Shown here: in pieces, positions 18,539 through 28,463 of the stretch
Numbering within the stretch: the first letter of the stretch is position 1
Layout of the letters: each line of letters opens with the position of its first letter
Source of the DNA: Crocinitomicaceae bacterium
GTDB taxonomy: Bacteria > Bacteroidota > Bacteroidia > Flavobacteriales_D > Crocinitomicaceae
NCBI GenBank assembly: GCA_024643725.1
Contig: JAHEMJ010000007.1
Location: 1 to 64,000, forward strand
Direction: 5' to 3'
Length of the DNA stretch: 64,000 bases
Position numbers and translations under genes: made by a program
The notes under the pieces: generated by a model
Databases searched by the model: none
What the model was told of the DNA's origin: nothing
The model's input: only the letters and a program-made list of their open reading frames with translations

Positions 18539-19231
18539 TTATTTTCCCATGCGCGCAACAACGTGCAGACACTCCTCATGTCGTTCAAATGTCGCCCATA
18601 CTTTACAATCGCATTTAAAGCGATACAATATGGAAGCGCTTAACTGTTGTAAATAGTGCAGTTCACACTCCGAAAGTGGCTTTGAAGCAATAAAACGAGA
18701 AAAGGAAAAGTCAAAACTATTGCCGTTTAAATGTGGACTTCTTCGAACGGCAGTTCGATTTCTGCGCACCAGTTTCGATACAGTATAGTGTGTGCGCGTC
18801 ATGGAAGTGACCAATAATTTTGTTCCAGCAAGAGGGGTGTTCATCAAGGAATCTTGAAATGCGGCACCAATTTCGTTTAAGATTTTTTCAGCGTAAGGTG
18901 TCAACACAGCATATGAATAGTTAAACGTGTCCAAGGTATATCCTTGATTTTCGCTGACTAATTTTAATTTTCCGAAGCGAATCATTCGTTGAATTCCCTT
19001 TTTATCAGCCGAAGGTTTTACTCCCTGTTTCACCGAGCGATCCATGTATTCACACAATCGATTATTTAACTTCAAGGCGATGTTTTCTCCATCAAATTTT
19101 GCACAATTGAAAACAGAAGAAGTCTGTTGCTGTGATGATCGGCTGAATCGGTTTGAATGCTGAGGCTTTAAAAGCCCGAATCCAACCAGGACAAAACTAA
19201 TCGTAAGTAAGCTAAAGGAAAAAAACTTCAT
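18539..19231 (-). CDS. DUF5715-like protein
   Basis: 'LLVTSMTRTHYTVSKLVRRNRTAVRRSPHLNGNSFDFSF...WATFERHEECLHVVAR' (peptidase-M15-like residues). Confidence 0.6.
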   Translation of the reverse strand: MKFFSFSLLTISFVLVGFGLLKPQHSNRFSRSSQQQTSSVFNCAKFDGENIALKLNNRLCEYMDRSVKQGVKPSADKKGIQRMIRFGKLKLVSENQGYTLDTFNYSYAVLTPYAEKILNEIGAAFQDSLMNTPLAGTKLLVTSMTRTHYTVSKLVRRNRTAVRRSPHLNGNSFDFSFSRFIASKPLSECELHYLQQLSASILYRFKCDCKVWATFERHEECLHVVARMGK

Positions 19232-19281
19232 GTTACTACAAAATTAAAATAATCTTCAAGCTGAGAATGAAAATGCTTGCT

Positions 19282-19289
19282 TAACTTTG
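19282..19289 (+). promoter_or_regulatory. Putative -7 element (TAACTTTG) 4 nt before a GTG start
   Basis: TAnnTTTG match; implies a leaderless or near-leaderless transcript. Confidence 0.4.
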
Positions 19290-19293
19290 TGTC

Positions 19294-19557
19294 GTGAGTG
19301 TATTTGATAATTTAAGAGCTCAATTGGAGCAACTAGACTGGCCGAACGTGTACTTATTTAAGTTCATTGTTCCGAACGACAACGAACATATGGCACAAGT
19401 AAGTGCTTTGTTTGATGAGCAAGCGGATATTTCCTATCATCAATCAGGCAAAGGAAACTATGTCAGTGTCAGTGTGAAGGAAGTCATGCTTTCTGTTGAA
19501 GCCATTATCGAAATCTACGAAAAAGCTGCTCAAATTAAAGGTGTAATCTCGTTGTAA
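19294..19557 (+). CDS. DUF493 (YbeD-like) family protein
   Basis: 87 aa; 'WPNVYLFKFIVPNDNEHMAQVSALFDEQADISYHQSGKGNYVSVSVKEVMLSVEAIIEIYEKAAQIKGVISL'; GTG start. Confidence 0.85.
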   Translation: MSVFDNLRAQLEQLDWPNVYLFKFIVPNDNEHMAQVSALFDEQADISYHQSGKGNYVSVSVKEVMLSVEAIIEIYEKAAQIKGVISL

Positions 19558-19925
19558 TGGAAAGAATAATTGAATTTTTGGTGATTACCCTGTTGATTTT
19601 GGTTGCAATTATCGCCTATCGTTACCTATTGAAATATTTATCGAGAGGCAATGTAAATCAGGCCTTATTTTGCGAATTGTATTCATTGGATCACGAACCG
19701 GCTTCTGGAATCGTCAGTTTTTACTTTGTCTGTCCAGAACTGACTCACGTGAGCTTTAACATTTGGAAAGGAGATGAAATTATTCAACAATTGACGAGTA
19801 AGGAGTATGAAAAAGGTGGGCACCTATTGAAATTTCAAACCGATGAAATTGAAAATGGGGTGTATTATTTTGGCATTGAAACGGCCAAGCAAAAAACGCA
19901 AAAGCGTTTCACTATCCAGAATTAA
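19557..19925 (+). CDS. Membrane-anchored hypothetical protein
   Basis: N-terminal TM helix then a small beta-rich domain; overlaps the previous stop. Confidence 0.65.
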   Translation: MERIIEFLVITLLILVAIIAYRYLLKYLSRGNVNQALFCELYSLDHEPASGIVSFYFVCPELTHVSFNIWKGDEIIQQLTSKEYEKGGHLLKFQTDEIENGVYYFGIETAKQKTQKRFTIQN

Positions 19926-20617
19926 GATTCGCTTTTTGGTTTCTTCACTTTGATTCTTGTACGGTGACCAGAAATCTTATATTTCGATTTATCAAAGTTA
20001 CTTTTGTACCCGTCCGTTTTTTCAATTCGGTAGGTCAAACCAAGGCTGTATTGCATATAATCTGAACTCTTAAACAAATCCGTTAATCCTAATTTCAAGG
20101 TTCCCTGTGCTTGAAGTCCAAGTTTACTGCTCATCCAAAAGGTACATCCAACCGTGAAATTGGCTGTTGGAGAAAATGCCTTCGCTGTATTACGTCGGTC
20201 TGAAGTTCTCAAGGTCATGCCTAATCCTGTTCCAAGGTAAGGATCTAATACTCCTCTGCCCAATTGTTTGTAAAATGAATATTTCAATGCGAAATCCGTG
20301 GAAATCATACTTCCTGTGATTCCCATAGAGTCGTTCACTAATTTCGTCGGATCATATTTTTGATAGCCAATGGCACCTTCAGCACTCCATCCATTGTAAA
20401 TGTATTTATCTACAAAGATGCGGGATGGATATGGTGCACTTTGGAATTGCGAACTAGACAAAGGATTTAACTCATAACCATCATCATCGGTTAACAACCA
20501 AGACGCTCCAAATTGCCAAGCGTAATTATCGCGGTTGGTCATTTTTTTTGTCGGTTGAGCGATGCTTGTTCCAACAAAACAAAAGAGAAAGAAAAGAGAG
20601 AGAATACGAATTGTCAT
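19922..20617 (-). CDS. Outer-membrane beta-barrel protein (OmpA/OmpW-like)
   Basis: Signal peptide, 'FGASWLLTDDDGYELNPLS', 'DFALKYSFYKQLGRGVLDPYLGTGLGMTLRT', 'LGLQAQGTLKLGLTD...YSLGLTYRI'. Confidence 0.75.
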   Translation of the reverse strand: MTIRILSLFFLFCFVGTSIAQPTKKMTNRDNYAWQFGASWLLTDDDGYELNPLSSSQFQSAPYPSRIFVDKYIYNGWSAEGAIGYQKYDPTKLVNDSMGITGSMISTDFALKYSFYKQLGRGVLDPYLGTGLGMTLRTSDRRNTAKAFSPTANFTVGCTFWMSSKLGLQAQGTLKLGLTDLFKSSDYMQYSLGLTYRIEKTDGYKSNFDKSKYKISGHRTRIKVKKPKSES

Positions 20618-20740
20618 GTGTTATTTGTTCTAAAACAAAAGTAATTAAATAATAAAGCCGATTTCTTTTCTTTTTTTCAATGAATTGACAAGCAATTGTG
20701 TATTTCTCATTCAAGGAGAATGCCTAATTTTGAGACGGAT

Positions 20741-21169
20741 ATGGCAAAGGTCAAGAAATACGAATTGGTTTTAGAAGATGAGACAACATTAGAAGTATTT
20801 GGAATCTCCTCTGCATTTGCTGATTACCGCTTGGCTTGGGAGTTAAATCAACGTTTTGATGTTAATTTAGTTAAATCGAATGAAGACTTTGAAATCCGCC
20901 ATCAAAAAACAAAAGAGATTCAATCGTTTCGTTATTTTTCTTTTTTCGATGAGGAAATGTTAACGCGATTCTATTTGATAAAAAATAGACAGGATGCAGG
21001 TATTTTTCACGCCGAACGTCCAATGATTGATTTTTTTCTTGTGCTTCGTGAAAACTATAGCATGAAAAAAGAGGAATTGATGCAAAAACTAAGACAGATC
21101 AATGGATTAGTGGCTGTATTCGATTTCCCGCCAGATGAATTTGAATTGATTGAATACTTAACAAGTTAG
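20741..21169 (+). CDS. IPExxxVDY family protein
   Basis: 'LAWELNQRF...FEIRHQKTKEIQSFRYFSFFDEEM...FYLIKNRQ', immediately upstream of pyk. Internal ATG 20741 preferred over 20696. Confidence 0.75.
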   Translation: MAKVKKYELVLEDETTLEVFGISSAFADYRLAWELNQRFDVNLVKSNEDFEIRHQKTKEIQSFRYFSFFDEEMLTRFYLIKNRQDAGIFHAERPMIDFFLVLRENYSMKKEELMQKLRQINGLVAVFDFPPDEFELIEYLTS

Positions 21170-21170
21170 T

Positions 21171-22589
21171 ATGAAAAAAACAAAGATAGTTGCGACCATG
21201 GGTCCTGCTTCTCTTAAACGAGAAGTATTGAAAAACATGATGTTGGAAGGATTAAACGTTTGTCGTTTGAACTTCTCCCATGGATCTTATGACGACCATG
21301 CTGGTGCAGTGGAAATGATTCGTTCCTTAAACGAAGAACTTGGATTAAACGTGGCTATTCTTGCGGATTTGCAGGGACCGAAAATCCGTACAAATGAAAT
21401 GGAAAACAATGGCGTTCCGTTAGAAAATGGACGTGAAATCTTGTTGGTGGTGGACAAAGTCGTTGGGAATTCCGATCGTTTTTCCATCAACTACACCTTA
21501 TTGCCGCGCGAAGTGAAGCCAGGGGAACGCATCCTGTTGGATGACGGGAAAATTGTTCTGGAGGTACGTGAAACGGATGGTAGTTCCACCATTCGTTGCG
21601 AAATCATTCAAGGCGGCATTTTATCCTCTAAAAAAGGGGTAAATTTCCCAAATACGAAAATATCAATGCCTTCTCTTACGGAGAAAGACATCGCAGACTT
21701 AGCATTTGCCTTAGATCATAACGTTGATTGGATTGGACTTTCGTTCGTCCGTTCGCAAGAGGATATTGTGGATTTAAAAGCGCGCATTGCTGCAAAAAAT
21801 CATCATGCGAAGGTGATTGCGAAAATTGAAAAGCCAGAGGCTTTAGAAAACATTGATGGCATCATCGCGGAAAGCGATGGACTCATGGTTGCAAGGGGAG
21901 ATCTTGGTGTGGAGGTTCCATATCAAACCGTTCCTTCCATCCAAAAAATGCTCATTTCTAAGTGTATTTCTTCCGCAAAACCAGTCATCGTTGCTACGCA
22001 AATGATGGAGTCTATGATTGCCAATTTGACGCCAAGTCGTGCGGAGGTAAATGATGTGGCAAATGCCGTGCTCGATGGTGCGGATGCCGTGATGTTAAGC
22101 GGGGAAACTTCTGTTGGAAATTATCCAGTTCAAGTCATTCAAACCATGTCGAATATCATCAAAGAGATGGAAAAACATGGAGCGATGTATAACAAAGAAG
22201 AAATGCCGGTTAAAAACAGTGATCGTTTCATTTCTGATTCCATTTGTTTTAATGCTTGTCGTTTATCCCAACGTGTAGAAGCAAATGCCATCATTACGAT
22301 GTCTTTTTCTGGATACACCGCCTATAAAATTGCGTCACAGCGTCCGAATACGCAAATTTATGTATTCACCAGCAACCGAAAAATATTAACACAATTGAAT
22401 TTAGTTTGGGGAGTTCGTGCATTCTTCTACGACAAACGGATTTCTACCGATCATACCATTGCGGATATTAAGTATTTTATGAAGTCGGAAGGCTATTTAT
22501 CCGTTGGTGATATTGTGATCAACATTGCATCTATTCCATTGGAAGATCTTGGTGCGACGAATATGTTGAAATTGAGCTACGTCGATTAA
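21171..22589 (+). CDS. pyk: Pyruvate kinase
   Basis: 'KTKIVATMGPAS', 'NVCRLNFSHGSYDDH', 'VIAKIEKPEALENIDGIIAESDGLMVARGDLGVEVPYQTVP', 'VATQMMESM'. Confidence 0.98.
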   Translation: MKKTKIVATMGPASLKREVLKNMMLEGLNVCRLNFSHGSYDDHAGAVEMIRSLNEELGLNVAILADLQGPKIRTNEMENNGVPLENGREILLVVDKVVGNSDRFSINYTLLPREVKPGERILLDDGKIVLEVRETDGSSTIRCEIIQGGILSSKKGVNFPNTKISMPSLTEKDIADLAFALDHNVDWIGLSFVRSQEDIVDLKARIAAKNHHAKVIAKIEKPEALENIDGIIAESDGLMVARGDLGVEVPYQTVPSIQKMLISKCISSAKPVIVATQMMESMIANLTPSRAEVNDVANAVLDGADAVMLSGETSVGNYPVQVIQTMSNIIKEMEKHGAMYNKEEMPVKNSDRFISDSICFNACRLSQRVEANAIITMSFSGYTAYKIASQRPNTQIYVFTSNRKILTQLNLVWGVRAFFYDKRISTDHTIADIKYFMKSEGYLSVGDIVINIASIPLEDLGATNMLKLSYVD

Positions 22590-22645
22590 TTTTCGGCTGA
22601 TTCATCTCAAAAAAAATGCTTAACTTAAAGTAAAGAACAAGTGAG

Positions 22646-24367
22646 ATGGAAAAAAAATGGGTATTTCAACCAAGTGTTGAAAATGAAATAGTTCGAGAAT
22701 TAGCTGAAAAATTAAACGTTGAATCCTTCGTTGCTAGATTGTTGGTCCAGCGTGGACTCCAATCAGAGGCTGCTGCGCGCGCCTTTTTTCGTCCAAGCAT
22801 CGACGATTTGCACGACCCTTTTCTCATGAAGGACATGGATCGCGCCGTTGCTCGGATCAATCAAGCGATTAAAAACAACGAAGGAATTTTACTCTTTGGT
22901 GATTACGATGTTGATGGAACAACAGCTGTTGCACTCATGTATGAGCAATTACTTCCATTTCATGCGCATATTCAGTATTACATTCCGGATCGATACAAAG
23001 AAGGCTATGGATTGAGTCAACAAGGAATTGACTTTGCCTTTACCGAAAACTGTGGACTCATCATCACCTTAGATTGTGGAATCAAGTCCAATACTTTAGT
23101 CGAAGAGGCGAAAAAAAGAGGAATCGATTTTATCATCTGTGACCACCATCAACCTGGAACGGAGTTGCCAGATGCGATTGTATTAGACCCAAAACGAGTC
23201 GATTGCTTATATCCTTTCAAGGAATTGTCTGGATGCGGTGTTGGATTTAAATTGATGCAAGCCCTCTTTATCGATCATGGACAACGCTTTGAAAAATTAT
23301 TTGAAAGTTTGGATTTACTCGCACTGAGTATTGGCGCGGATATCGTTGCTGTTACAGGTGAGAACCGCATTCTGTGTCATTACGGATTGCTTCAGTTGAA
23401 TCAGCATCCAAGATTGGCGTTCCAAGAATTGCTCACTTTGGCAGGAAAGAAACTCCCGTTATCGCTTACAGACGTGGTGTTTGTCATCGCTCCAAGAGTG
23501 AATGCGGCTGGAAGAATTCGCAGTGGTAAAACTGCTGTTGACTGGATGCTTTCCTCAAATGAAGAGGAGATCAAACAATTGGCTCAAGAAATCCACGACG
23601 ACAATACCCTTCGCCGGACAATTGATCAAACAATGACCGAGGAAGCATTGCAACAAATCTCAGCGGATGAGACGCATCCATTGCGTTTCACGAATCTGGT
23701 CTTTCAGGAAGATTGGCACAAAGGCGTCGTTGGAATTGTCGCTTCGCGCATCATGGAAACGCATTATCGTCCAACAATTGTACTCACCTTGTCAAATGGA
23801 CTTGTAACCGGTTCTGCGCGCAGTGTGGGTGCCATCAATTTATATGAAGTATTGGAAGCTTGTGAGGGACATTTAACGCAATTTGGTGGACACCATTACG
23901 CTGCCGGATTAAGCTTGTCCATGGAAAACTTGGATGCATTTCGAGAAGCTTTTGAAAATGAGGTCCAAAATCGACTGAATGGAAAAGCCATTGAAGCGGT
24001 GCAGCACATCGATGTGGAAATTGATTTGAACGACATTCAAACGGAGTGGAACGGCAGACTTCCGCGCATCAAAAAAATCTTGGATGCATTTGAACCCTTT
24101 GGTCCGGGAAACATGAAGCCTGTTTTTTGCACGAAGGAATTGTACGCAACAGATGCCCGTATCTTGAAAGAAAAGCATTTGAAATTGCGTGTTGTTCAAT
24201 CAAATTCAACGTTGGCATTTGATGCCATTGGATTTAATTTGGCAGAGAAGGATGAATACACTTTGAAAGGAATGCCTTTTGACATGGCATATACGCTAGA
24301 AACAAATGAATTCAATGGCAAAACCAATTTGCAATTCAATATAAAGGACATTCGCGCCTCCGAATGA
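22646..24367 (+). CDS. recJ: Single-stranded-DNA-specific exonuclease RecJ
   Basis: DHH motifs 'LFGDYDVDGTTAVALMY', 'FIICDHHQPGTELPDAIVLDP'; DHHA1 'GGHHYAAGLSL'. Confidence 0.96.
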   Translation: MEKKWVFQPSVENEIVRELAEKLNVESFVARLLVQRGLQSEAAARAFFRPSIDDLHDPFLMKDMDRAVARINQAIKNNEGILLFGDYDVDGTTAVALMYEQLLPFHAHIQYYIPDRYKEGYGLSQQGIDFAFTENCGLIITLDCGIKSNTLVEEAKKRGIDFIICDHHQPGTELPDAIVLDPKRVDCLYPFKELSGCGVGFKLMQALFIDHGQRFEKLFESLDLLALSIGADIVAVTGENRILCHYGLLQLNQHPRLAFQELLTLAGKKLPLSLTDVVFVIAPRVNAAGRIRSGKTAVDWMLSSNEEEIKQLAQEIHDDNTLRRTIDQTMTEEALQQISADETHPLRFTNLVFQEDWHKGVVGIVASRIMETHYRPTIVLTLSNGLVTGSARSVGAINLYEVLEACEGHLTQFGGHHYAAGLSLSMENLDAFREAFENEVQNRLNGKAIEAVQHIDVEIDLNDIQTEWNGRLPRIKKILDAFEPFGPGNMKPVFCTKELYATDARILKEKHLKLRVVQSNSTLAFDAIGFNLAEKDEYTLKGMPFDMAYTLETNEFNGKTNLQFNIKDIRASE

Positions 24368-24392
24368 TGATTTTCACGTAAATTTGAACACG

Positions 24393-24971
24393 ATGTTTAC
24401 AGGAATTATAGAAGAAATAGGATTGGTGACGGAGATACGTCAGGATGGAGGGAATGTTCATTTCACCATTCAATCCAACTTAAGCAATGAATTGAAAATC
24501 GACCAAAGTGTTGCACACAATGGCTGTTGTTTGACGGTTGTTGAATTGAGTCCAGATCAACACACCGTTACAGCGATTCACGAAACCTTACAGAAGACCA
24601 ATCTCGGATCCTGGAAGGTTGGTTCGAAAATCAATTTAGAGCGCTGCATGAGTTTAAATGGACGTCTCGACGGACACATTGTTCAAGGACATGTTGATGG
24701 ACTAGCACGCTGCGTAGCAATCACGGACGAAAATGGAAGCTGGCGCTATCGATTCTCCTATGAATCATCCTTTGTTACCGTTGAAAAAGGTTCGATAACC
24801 ATTAATGGTACAAGCTTAACAGTGGTTGATTCCGAAGATCAGTCTTTTGCAGTTTGTATTATTCCATACACGTATGAGCACACAAATTTCCACACCTTAG
24901 TAGTAGGTGATGAGGTAAACTTGGAATTTGACATTATTGGTAAATACGTTGCTCGATTGATGAACCGCTAA
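24393..24971 (+). CDS. ribE: Riboflavin synthase alpha chain
   Basis: 'MFTGIIEEIGLV...VAHNGCCLTVVEL...LERCMSLNGRLDGHIVQGHVDG...GSITINGTSLTVV'. Start moved to ATG 24393. Confidence 0.96.
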   Translation: MFTGIIEEIGLVTEIRQDGGNVHFTIQSNLSNELKIDQSVAHNGCCLTVVELSPDQHTVTAIHETLQKTNLGSWKVGSKINLERCMSLNGRLDGHIVQGHVDGLARCVAITDENGSWRYRFSYESSFVTVEKGSITINGTSLTVVDSEDQSFAVCIIPYTYEHTNFHTLVVGDEVNLEFDIIGKYVARLMNR

Positions 24972-25462
24972 TAAAAGTGTAGCGCGATTGTTTGAACATG
25001 TGTTTGGCTTTTTAACACAACAAATTTTGCTTGGTCATAGGAAGGCGGACCAAAGCTTCCCATCGCATTATTCGAGAAAGCAAATCCTTCGGTTGGAATT
25101 CCCAACCAATTTTGGTCAATTTGCTGATTATCATTTTCGTCATGAAATACACCAAACGCATAGGTCCCCGCTGGAATACTATCTAAGGTGAAGCTCATCG
25201 TTGATTGTGCGGGAGTTAAACTGAGGGATGTATATACTTGTGCTGGGTCATTGAAACTCGCTGAATTATTGTAAAGAGCAAAATTGATCTTGCCATTTGT
25301 ATTTTGCATTCCGGATAAATTCACTTGGATTTTCCCAAGTGTATCAACCACATTGTTTGTGTTATCAGGCGGAAGATTGATCGCAGGTGGAGTTACCTTA
25401 TCCTTTTTACAGGAAAAAAGCATCAAACTAACTAGGAAGGGGAGGAGGTAAATTCGTTTCAT
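24968..25462 (-). CDS. DUF2141 domain lipoprotein
   Basis: Lipobox 'LMLFSC'; 'GKINFALYNNSASF...IPAGTYAFGVFHDENDNQQIDQNWLGIPTEGFAFSNNAMG'. Confidence 0.9.
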   Translation of the reverse strand: MKRIYLLPFLVSLMLFSCKKDKVTPPAINLPPDNTNNVVDTLGKIQVNLSGMQNTNGKINFALYNNSASFNDPAQVYTSLSLTPAQSTMSFTLDSIPAGTYAFGVFHDENDNQQIDQNWLGIPTEGFAFSNNAMGSFGPPSYDQAKFVVLKSQTHVQTIALHFY

Positions 25463-25522
25463 GTTCCCAAATTTTATTCGTTAAGTTACGCAAAAATCAA
25501 ACAGAATTCAAGAAAAACTAAA

Positions 25523-25550
25523 AAAGGCGGATGAGTGATCATCCGCCTTT
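25523..25550 (-). terminator. Intrinsic terminator of the Ton/TPR operon
   Basis: AAAGGCGGAT-N8-ATCCGCCTTT; minus-strand 3' flank is T-rich. Confidence 0.85.
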
Positions 25551-25568
25551 CCTTTGTTTTGAATATTC

Positions 25569-27173
25569 TTATTTAATGCCTAAAGCCTCTTTCGCCTTTG
25601 CATCTGTAGGGTCAATTTGAAGAATCATTTCATAAAAGGATTTTGTTTTAGTTAAATCTTTCGCCTCTGATTTTGCATAGTAATCACACAAGTAACGACA
25701 AGCTTCTAACATCATTCCTTTATTTGATGGTTTCACACGATCTTCTGGTTTCACCAATTCAATGATTTTCTCATAATACGGTTGCGCCGCCCATCGTTCA
25801 TTTTTCGAATCTAATTGGAAATTAGAACGTGCTCTCCATAAGTATGCTGGAGCATAGTTTGGAGAAAGTTGAATAACACGTGCAAATGTTGAATCAGCTA
25901 AGACATAATCTTTGGTCCCAGAATAGATTGCTTTACCAAATTCATATTCTTCTGCAGCTGTTAGCGGAATCAATTTAGCGCGCATGGTGTATAATTCAAT
26001 GGCTTTGTTGAAGTTTTTTGCTTTGAAGTACTTGCTTGCCAACTCAGCTGTTAGCTCTTTAGCTGCGATGTCATTTACCTTGATGGCTTTTTCAAATTCC
26101 AACATTCCTAAGGAGTCTTTTCCTGCTTTGTAGTACAGTGATCCCCTTGTTTTGTAATCTAAATAATTAATCATATTACTCGGAACAATGGCAAAGAAAC
26201 GATTAGAAGCTTCAAGACCTTTACTGATCGCATTGCTGTCCACCGTACACTCCAGATATGAAAATGCTAGCATACGCTCTGTGTAAAAGTTAGAGAAATT
26301 TTTAGCATTTAATTTGGTTACCTCTTCAATTGTTTCACAGTATTGTTTTGCATTGAAAAGAGCGGAAGTATATAAATAACGTGCTTCCATGTTGTTATTT
26401 AAATTCAAGTATTTTTGCCAATCATCGATGGCTGCTTTTTTCTTTCCAAGTAGCATGTTCAATTCTGCATTTGCTCGGTAAGCAGGTGCATAAGTTGAAT
26501 CTTTTAATTTAGCGTCTTTGTACATTTCAAGCGCTTTTTCGGGATTTTGAGCTGCCTGATAAATTTTGGCTACGCGAACAATCCCACGAGCTGATTTAGG
26601 GTTGATATCCAATACCGCTAAGTAGGCTTTAATGGCAGCGCTCGCGTTGTCTTGGGTTTTCGCATACAAGGCATCCCCTTTGATCAATAAGTTGTCTTCG
26701 TTTTTTGGATCCTTTAAAATCGCTTCTTCAATAATCAAAATGGCCTGGTCTAAATCTTTGTTATCAGATTTAATGTAGGTTTTAGCCATTCCACGAATCA
26801 CTTCTGCACGTTTTACCTTGTCTTTTTTTGTTAAAGCCAAGGCTTTCTCGAATTCTACTTTCGCTTCAGCCGTTTTCCCGGTCATCCAAAGTACACGCCC
26901 GTATCCAACATAAGGCATTGCCTTGATTTTGTCCACTTCATACCCTTTGTTCCACATCATTTTCGCAGAATCAGCGATCCCTTTTTCGAAATAACAATCT
27001 CCATAGTAAAAGTAAATTTCACCATTCATTGGATCGGCGTTCACCAATGCGGCGAATTCTTTTAAGGCATCAGCATAACGTTCGTTATCTGTTTTATAAA
27101 TCGCATCTTTCAAGGTTTGACCGAATGTCAAGCTAGAAAAAAATGCCGCTCCGATTAAAAATAAGGTTTTCAT
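25569..27173 (-). CDS. Tetratricopeptide repeat protein (Ton-operon associated)
   Basis: Signal peptide and many TPRs ('AKVEFEKALALTKKDKVKRAEVIRGMAKTYIKSDNKDLDQAILIIEEAI'). Confidence 0.88.
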   Translation of the reverse strand: MKTLFLIGAAFFSSLTFGQTLKDAIYKTDNERYADALKEFAALVNADPMNGEIYFYYGDCYFEKGIADSAKMMWNKGYEVDKIKAMPYVGYGRVLWMTGKTAEAKVEFEKALALTKKDKVKRAEVIRGMAKTYIKSDNKDLDQAILIIEEAILKDPKNEDNLLIKGDALYAKTQDNASAAIKAYLAVLDINPKSARGIVRVAKIYQAAQNPEKALEMYKDAKLKDSTYAPAYRANAELNMLLGKKKAAIDDWQKYLNLNNNMEARYLYTSALFNAKQYCETIEEVTKLNAKNFSNFYTERMLAFSYLECTVDSNAISKGLEASNRFFAIVPSNMINYLDYKTRGSLYYKAGKDSLGMLEFEKAIKVNDIAAKELTAELASKYFKAKNFNKAIELYTMRAKLIPLTAAEEYEFGKAIYSGTKDYVLADSTFARVIQLSPNYAPAYLWRARSNFQLDSKNERWAAQPYYEKIIELVKPEDRVKPSNKGMMLEACRYLCDYYAKSEAKDLTKTKSFYEMILQIDPTDAKAKEALGIK

Positions 27174-27270
27174 TTTATTGGGTTTTAAAAGTGCTAATCA
27201 ATTTGCTTGCCAAAAATAGCTTTGTTTTGTGGCATGACAAAAAAAACATCTGAGATTTCGAAAAGATTTA

Positions 27271-28191
27271 TTAGATGGGATTCATTTGAATGAGTCTAAC
27301 TGGATTATTTGCAGGAACTAATTCGGATTTGTGAATGAGCATTTGGCCTTTTTCACCAACCATGAAATTTTGGAATCCCGTATTTAATCCTGCTCTGCTT
27401 CCTTTGTTGATCATCCATACATCTCGAATTAATGGGTATTCCCTTGTATAAATAAATCCATTTATTGGTTTGAAAGACTCTGAATCTTCTGTAATTTTCA
27501 CATCCATTACATGGATACCATCTAAGAAATTTAACACTTCAAAATCTTCTTGATCAGAAATCCAATTTAATCCAATGACGCCAATGGCATCTTTGTTTTT
27601 CTTAACGTAAGCTATAACTTCTTCGTTTGAATGTGCGGCAAAAACGTTGGTTCCCAATTTTTTCGTTTGGAGCATTTCAGTTAAATAATTGTAATTAGCT
27701 GAATTTTCCTGATCAAAAACAATGGTAATTGCTTTTTTACTCGAAGGCCATACACTGGATTTATCGGTGAGGTACTTTTTTAATTGAGCGATGCTGATTA
27801 TGGTGTCATTATTTTCGGGATTCACGATGAGTGTAACAGCATCAAGTGCTATTCGCTCGCTCGTAACTTCAACATTTTTATTTTTTAAATACTTCTTTTC
27901 TGTTTTAGTAAAGTCCCGGGAAATCGCAATTGTTTTCACCTTATTTTCAAAAAATGACTGAATTATGTCATTTTCTGCCAGGTATTTCGCTGTGATTTTC
28001 GCTTTTGGATTGAGGCTTTCAAAGGTAGAAATACTGGTTTCAAAAAGTGGTTTGAACGACTCTTCTACATAGATAGTCGCCTTTCCACGTCCATGGGTTT
28101 CTTTGACATATGCCAAGGGATTTTGCGGGGAGTCGCAACTTTGAAGGATGGATCCCAATCCGACAGTTAGTAAAAAAATCAATCGTTTCAT
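27271..28191 (-). CDS. PstS-like substrate-binding lipoprotein
   Basis: Lipobox-like 'SILQSC'; 'GRGKATIYVEESFKPLFETSISTFESLNPKAKITAKYLAENDII...IGVIGLNWISD'. Start at internal ATG 28191. Confidence 0.8.
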   Translation of the reverse strand: MKRLIFLLTVGLGSILQSCDSPQNPLAYVKETHGRGKATIYVEESFKPLFETSISTFESLNPKAKITAKYLAENDIIQSFFENKVKTIAISRDFTKTEKKYLKNKNVEVTSERIALDAVTLIVNPENNDTIISIAQLKKYLTDKSSVWPSSKKAITIVFDQENSANYNYLTEMLQTKKLGTNVFAAHSNEEVIAYVKKNKDAIGVIGLNWISDQEDFEVLNFLDGIHVMDVKITEDSESFKPINGFIYTREYPLIRDVWMINKGSRAGLNTGFQNFMVGEKGQMLIHKSELVPANNPVRLIQMNPI

Positions 28192-28192
28192 A

Positions 28193-28402
28193 CTAGTCTT
28201 TATTTTGTTTGAGCAGTTTAAAATCTTTGTAAATGCGGGAAAAGCGATATGTAGCATACAGAACGAGGATGCAAATCGTGACTATTCGTTTCCATCCTGA
28301 CAGGTAGGGTAAAATGTCTTGAACTGCGAGCATTCCTGCGAAAATCAGTGCGACAATGACTACCAGCCCACCGGTAATACTTTGAATCATAGTTGTTTTC
28401 AT
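28193..28402 (-). CDS. Small two-TM membrane protein
   Basis: MKTTMIQSITGGLVVIVALIFAGMLAVQDILPYLSGWKRIVTICILVLYATYRFSRIYKDF...; start 28402 chosen because a terminator hairpin lies just upstream. Confidence 0.7.
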   Translation of the reverse strand: MKTTMIQSITGGLVVIVALIFAGMLAVQDILPYLSGWKRIVTICILVLYATYRFSRIYKDFKLLKQNKD

Positions 28403-28409
28403 AGTGGCA

Positions 28410-28445
28410 AAAAAAAATCCCCAATCGAAAGTTCTATTGGGGATC
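28410..28445 (-). terminator. Hairpin + T-tract between tonB and downstream operon genes
   Basis: Minus strand ATCCCCAAT-N10-ATTGGGGAT followed by TTTTTTTTTG. Confidence 0.8.
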
Positions 28446-28463
28446 TGTATGTAAATTGAATGA

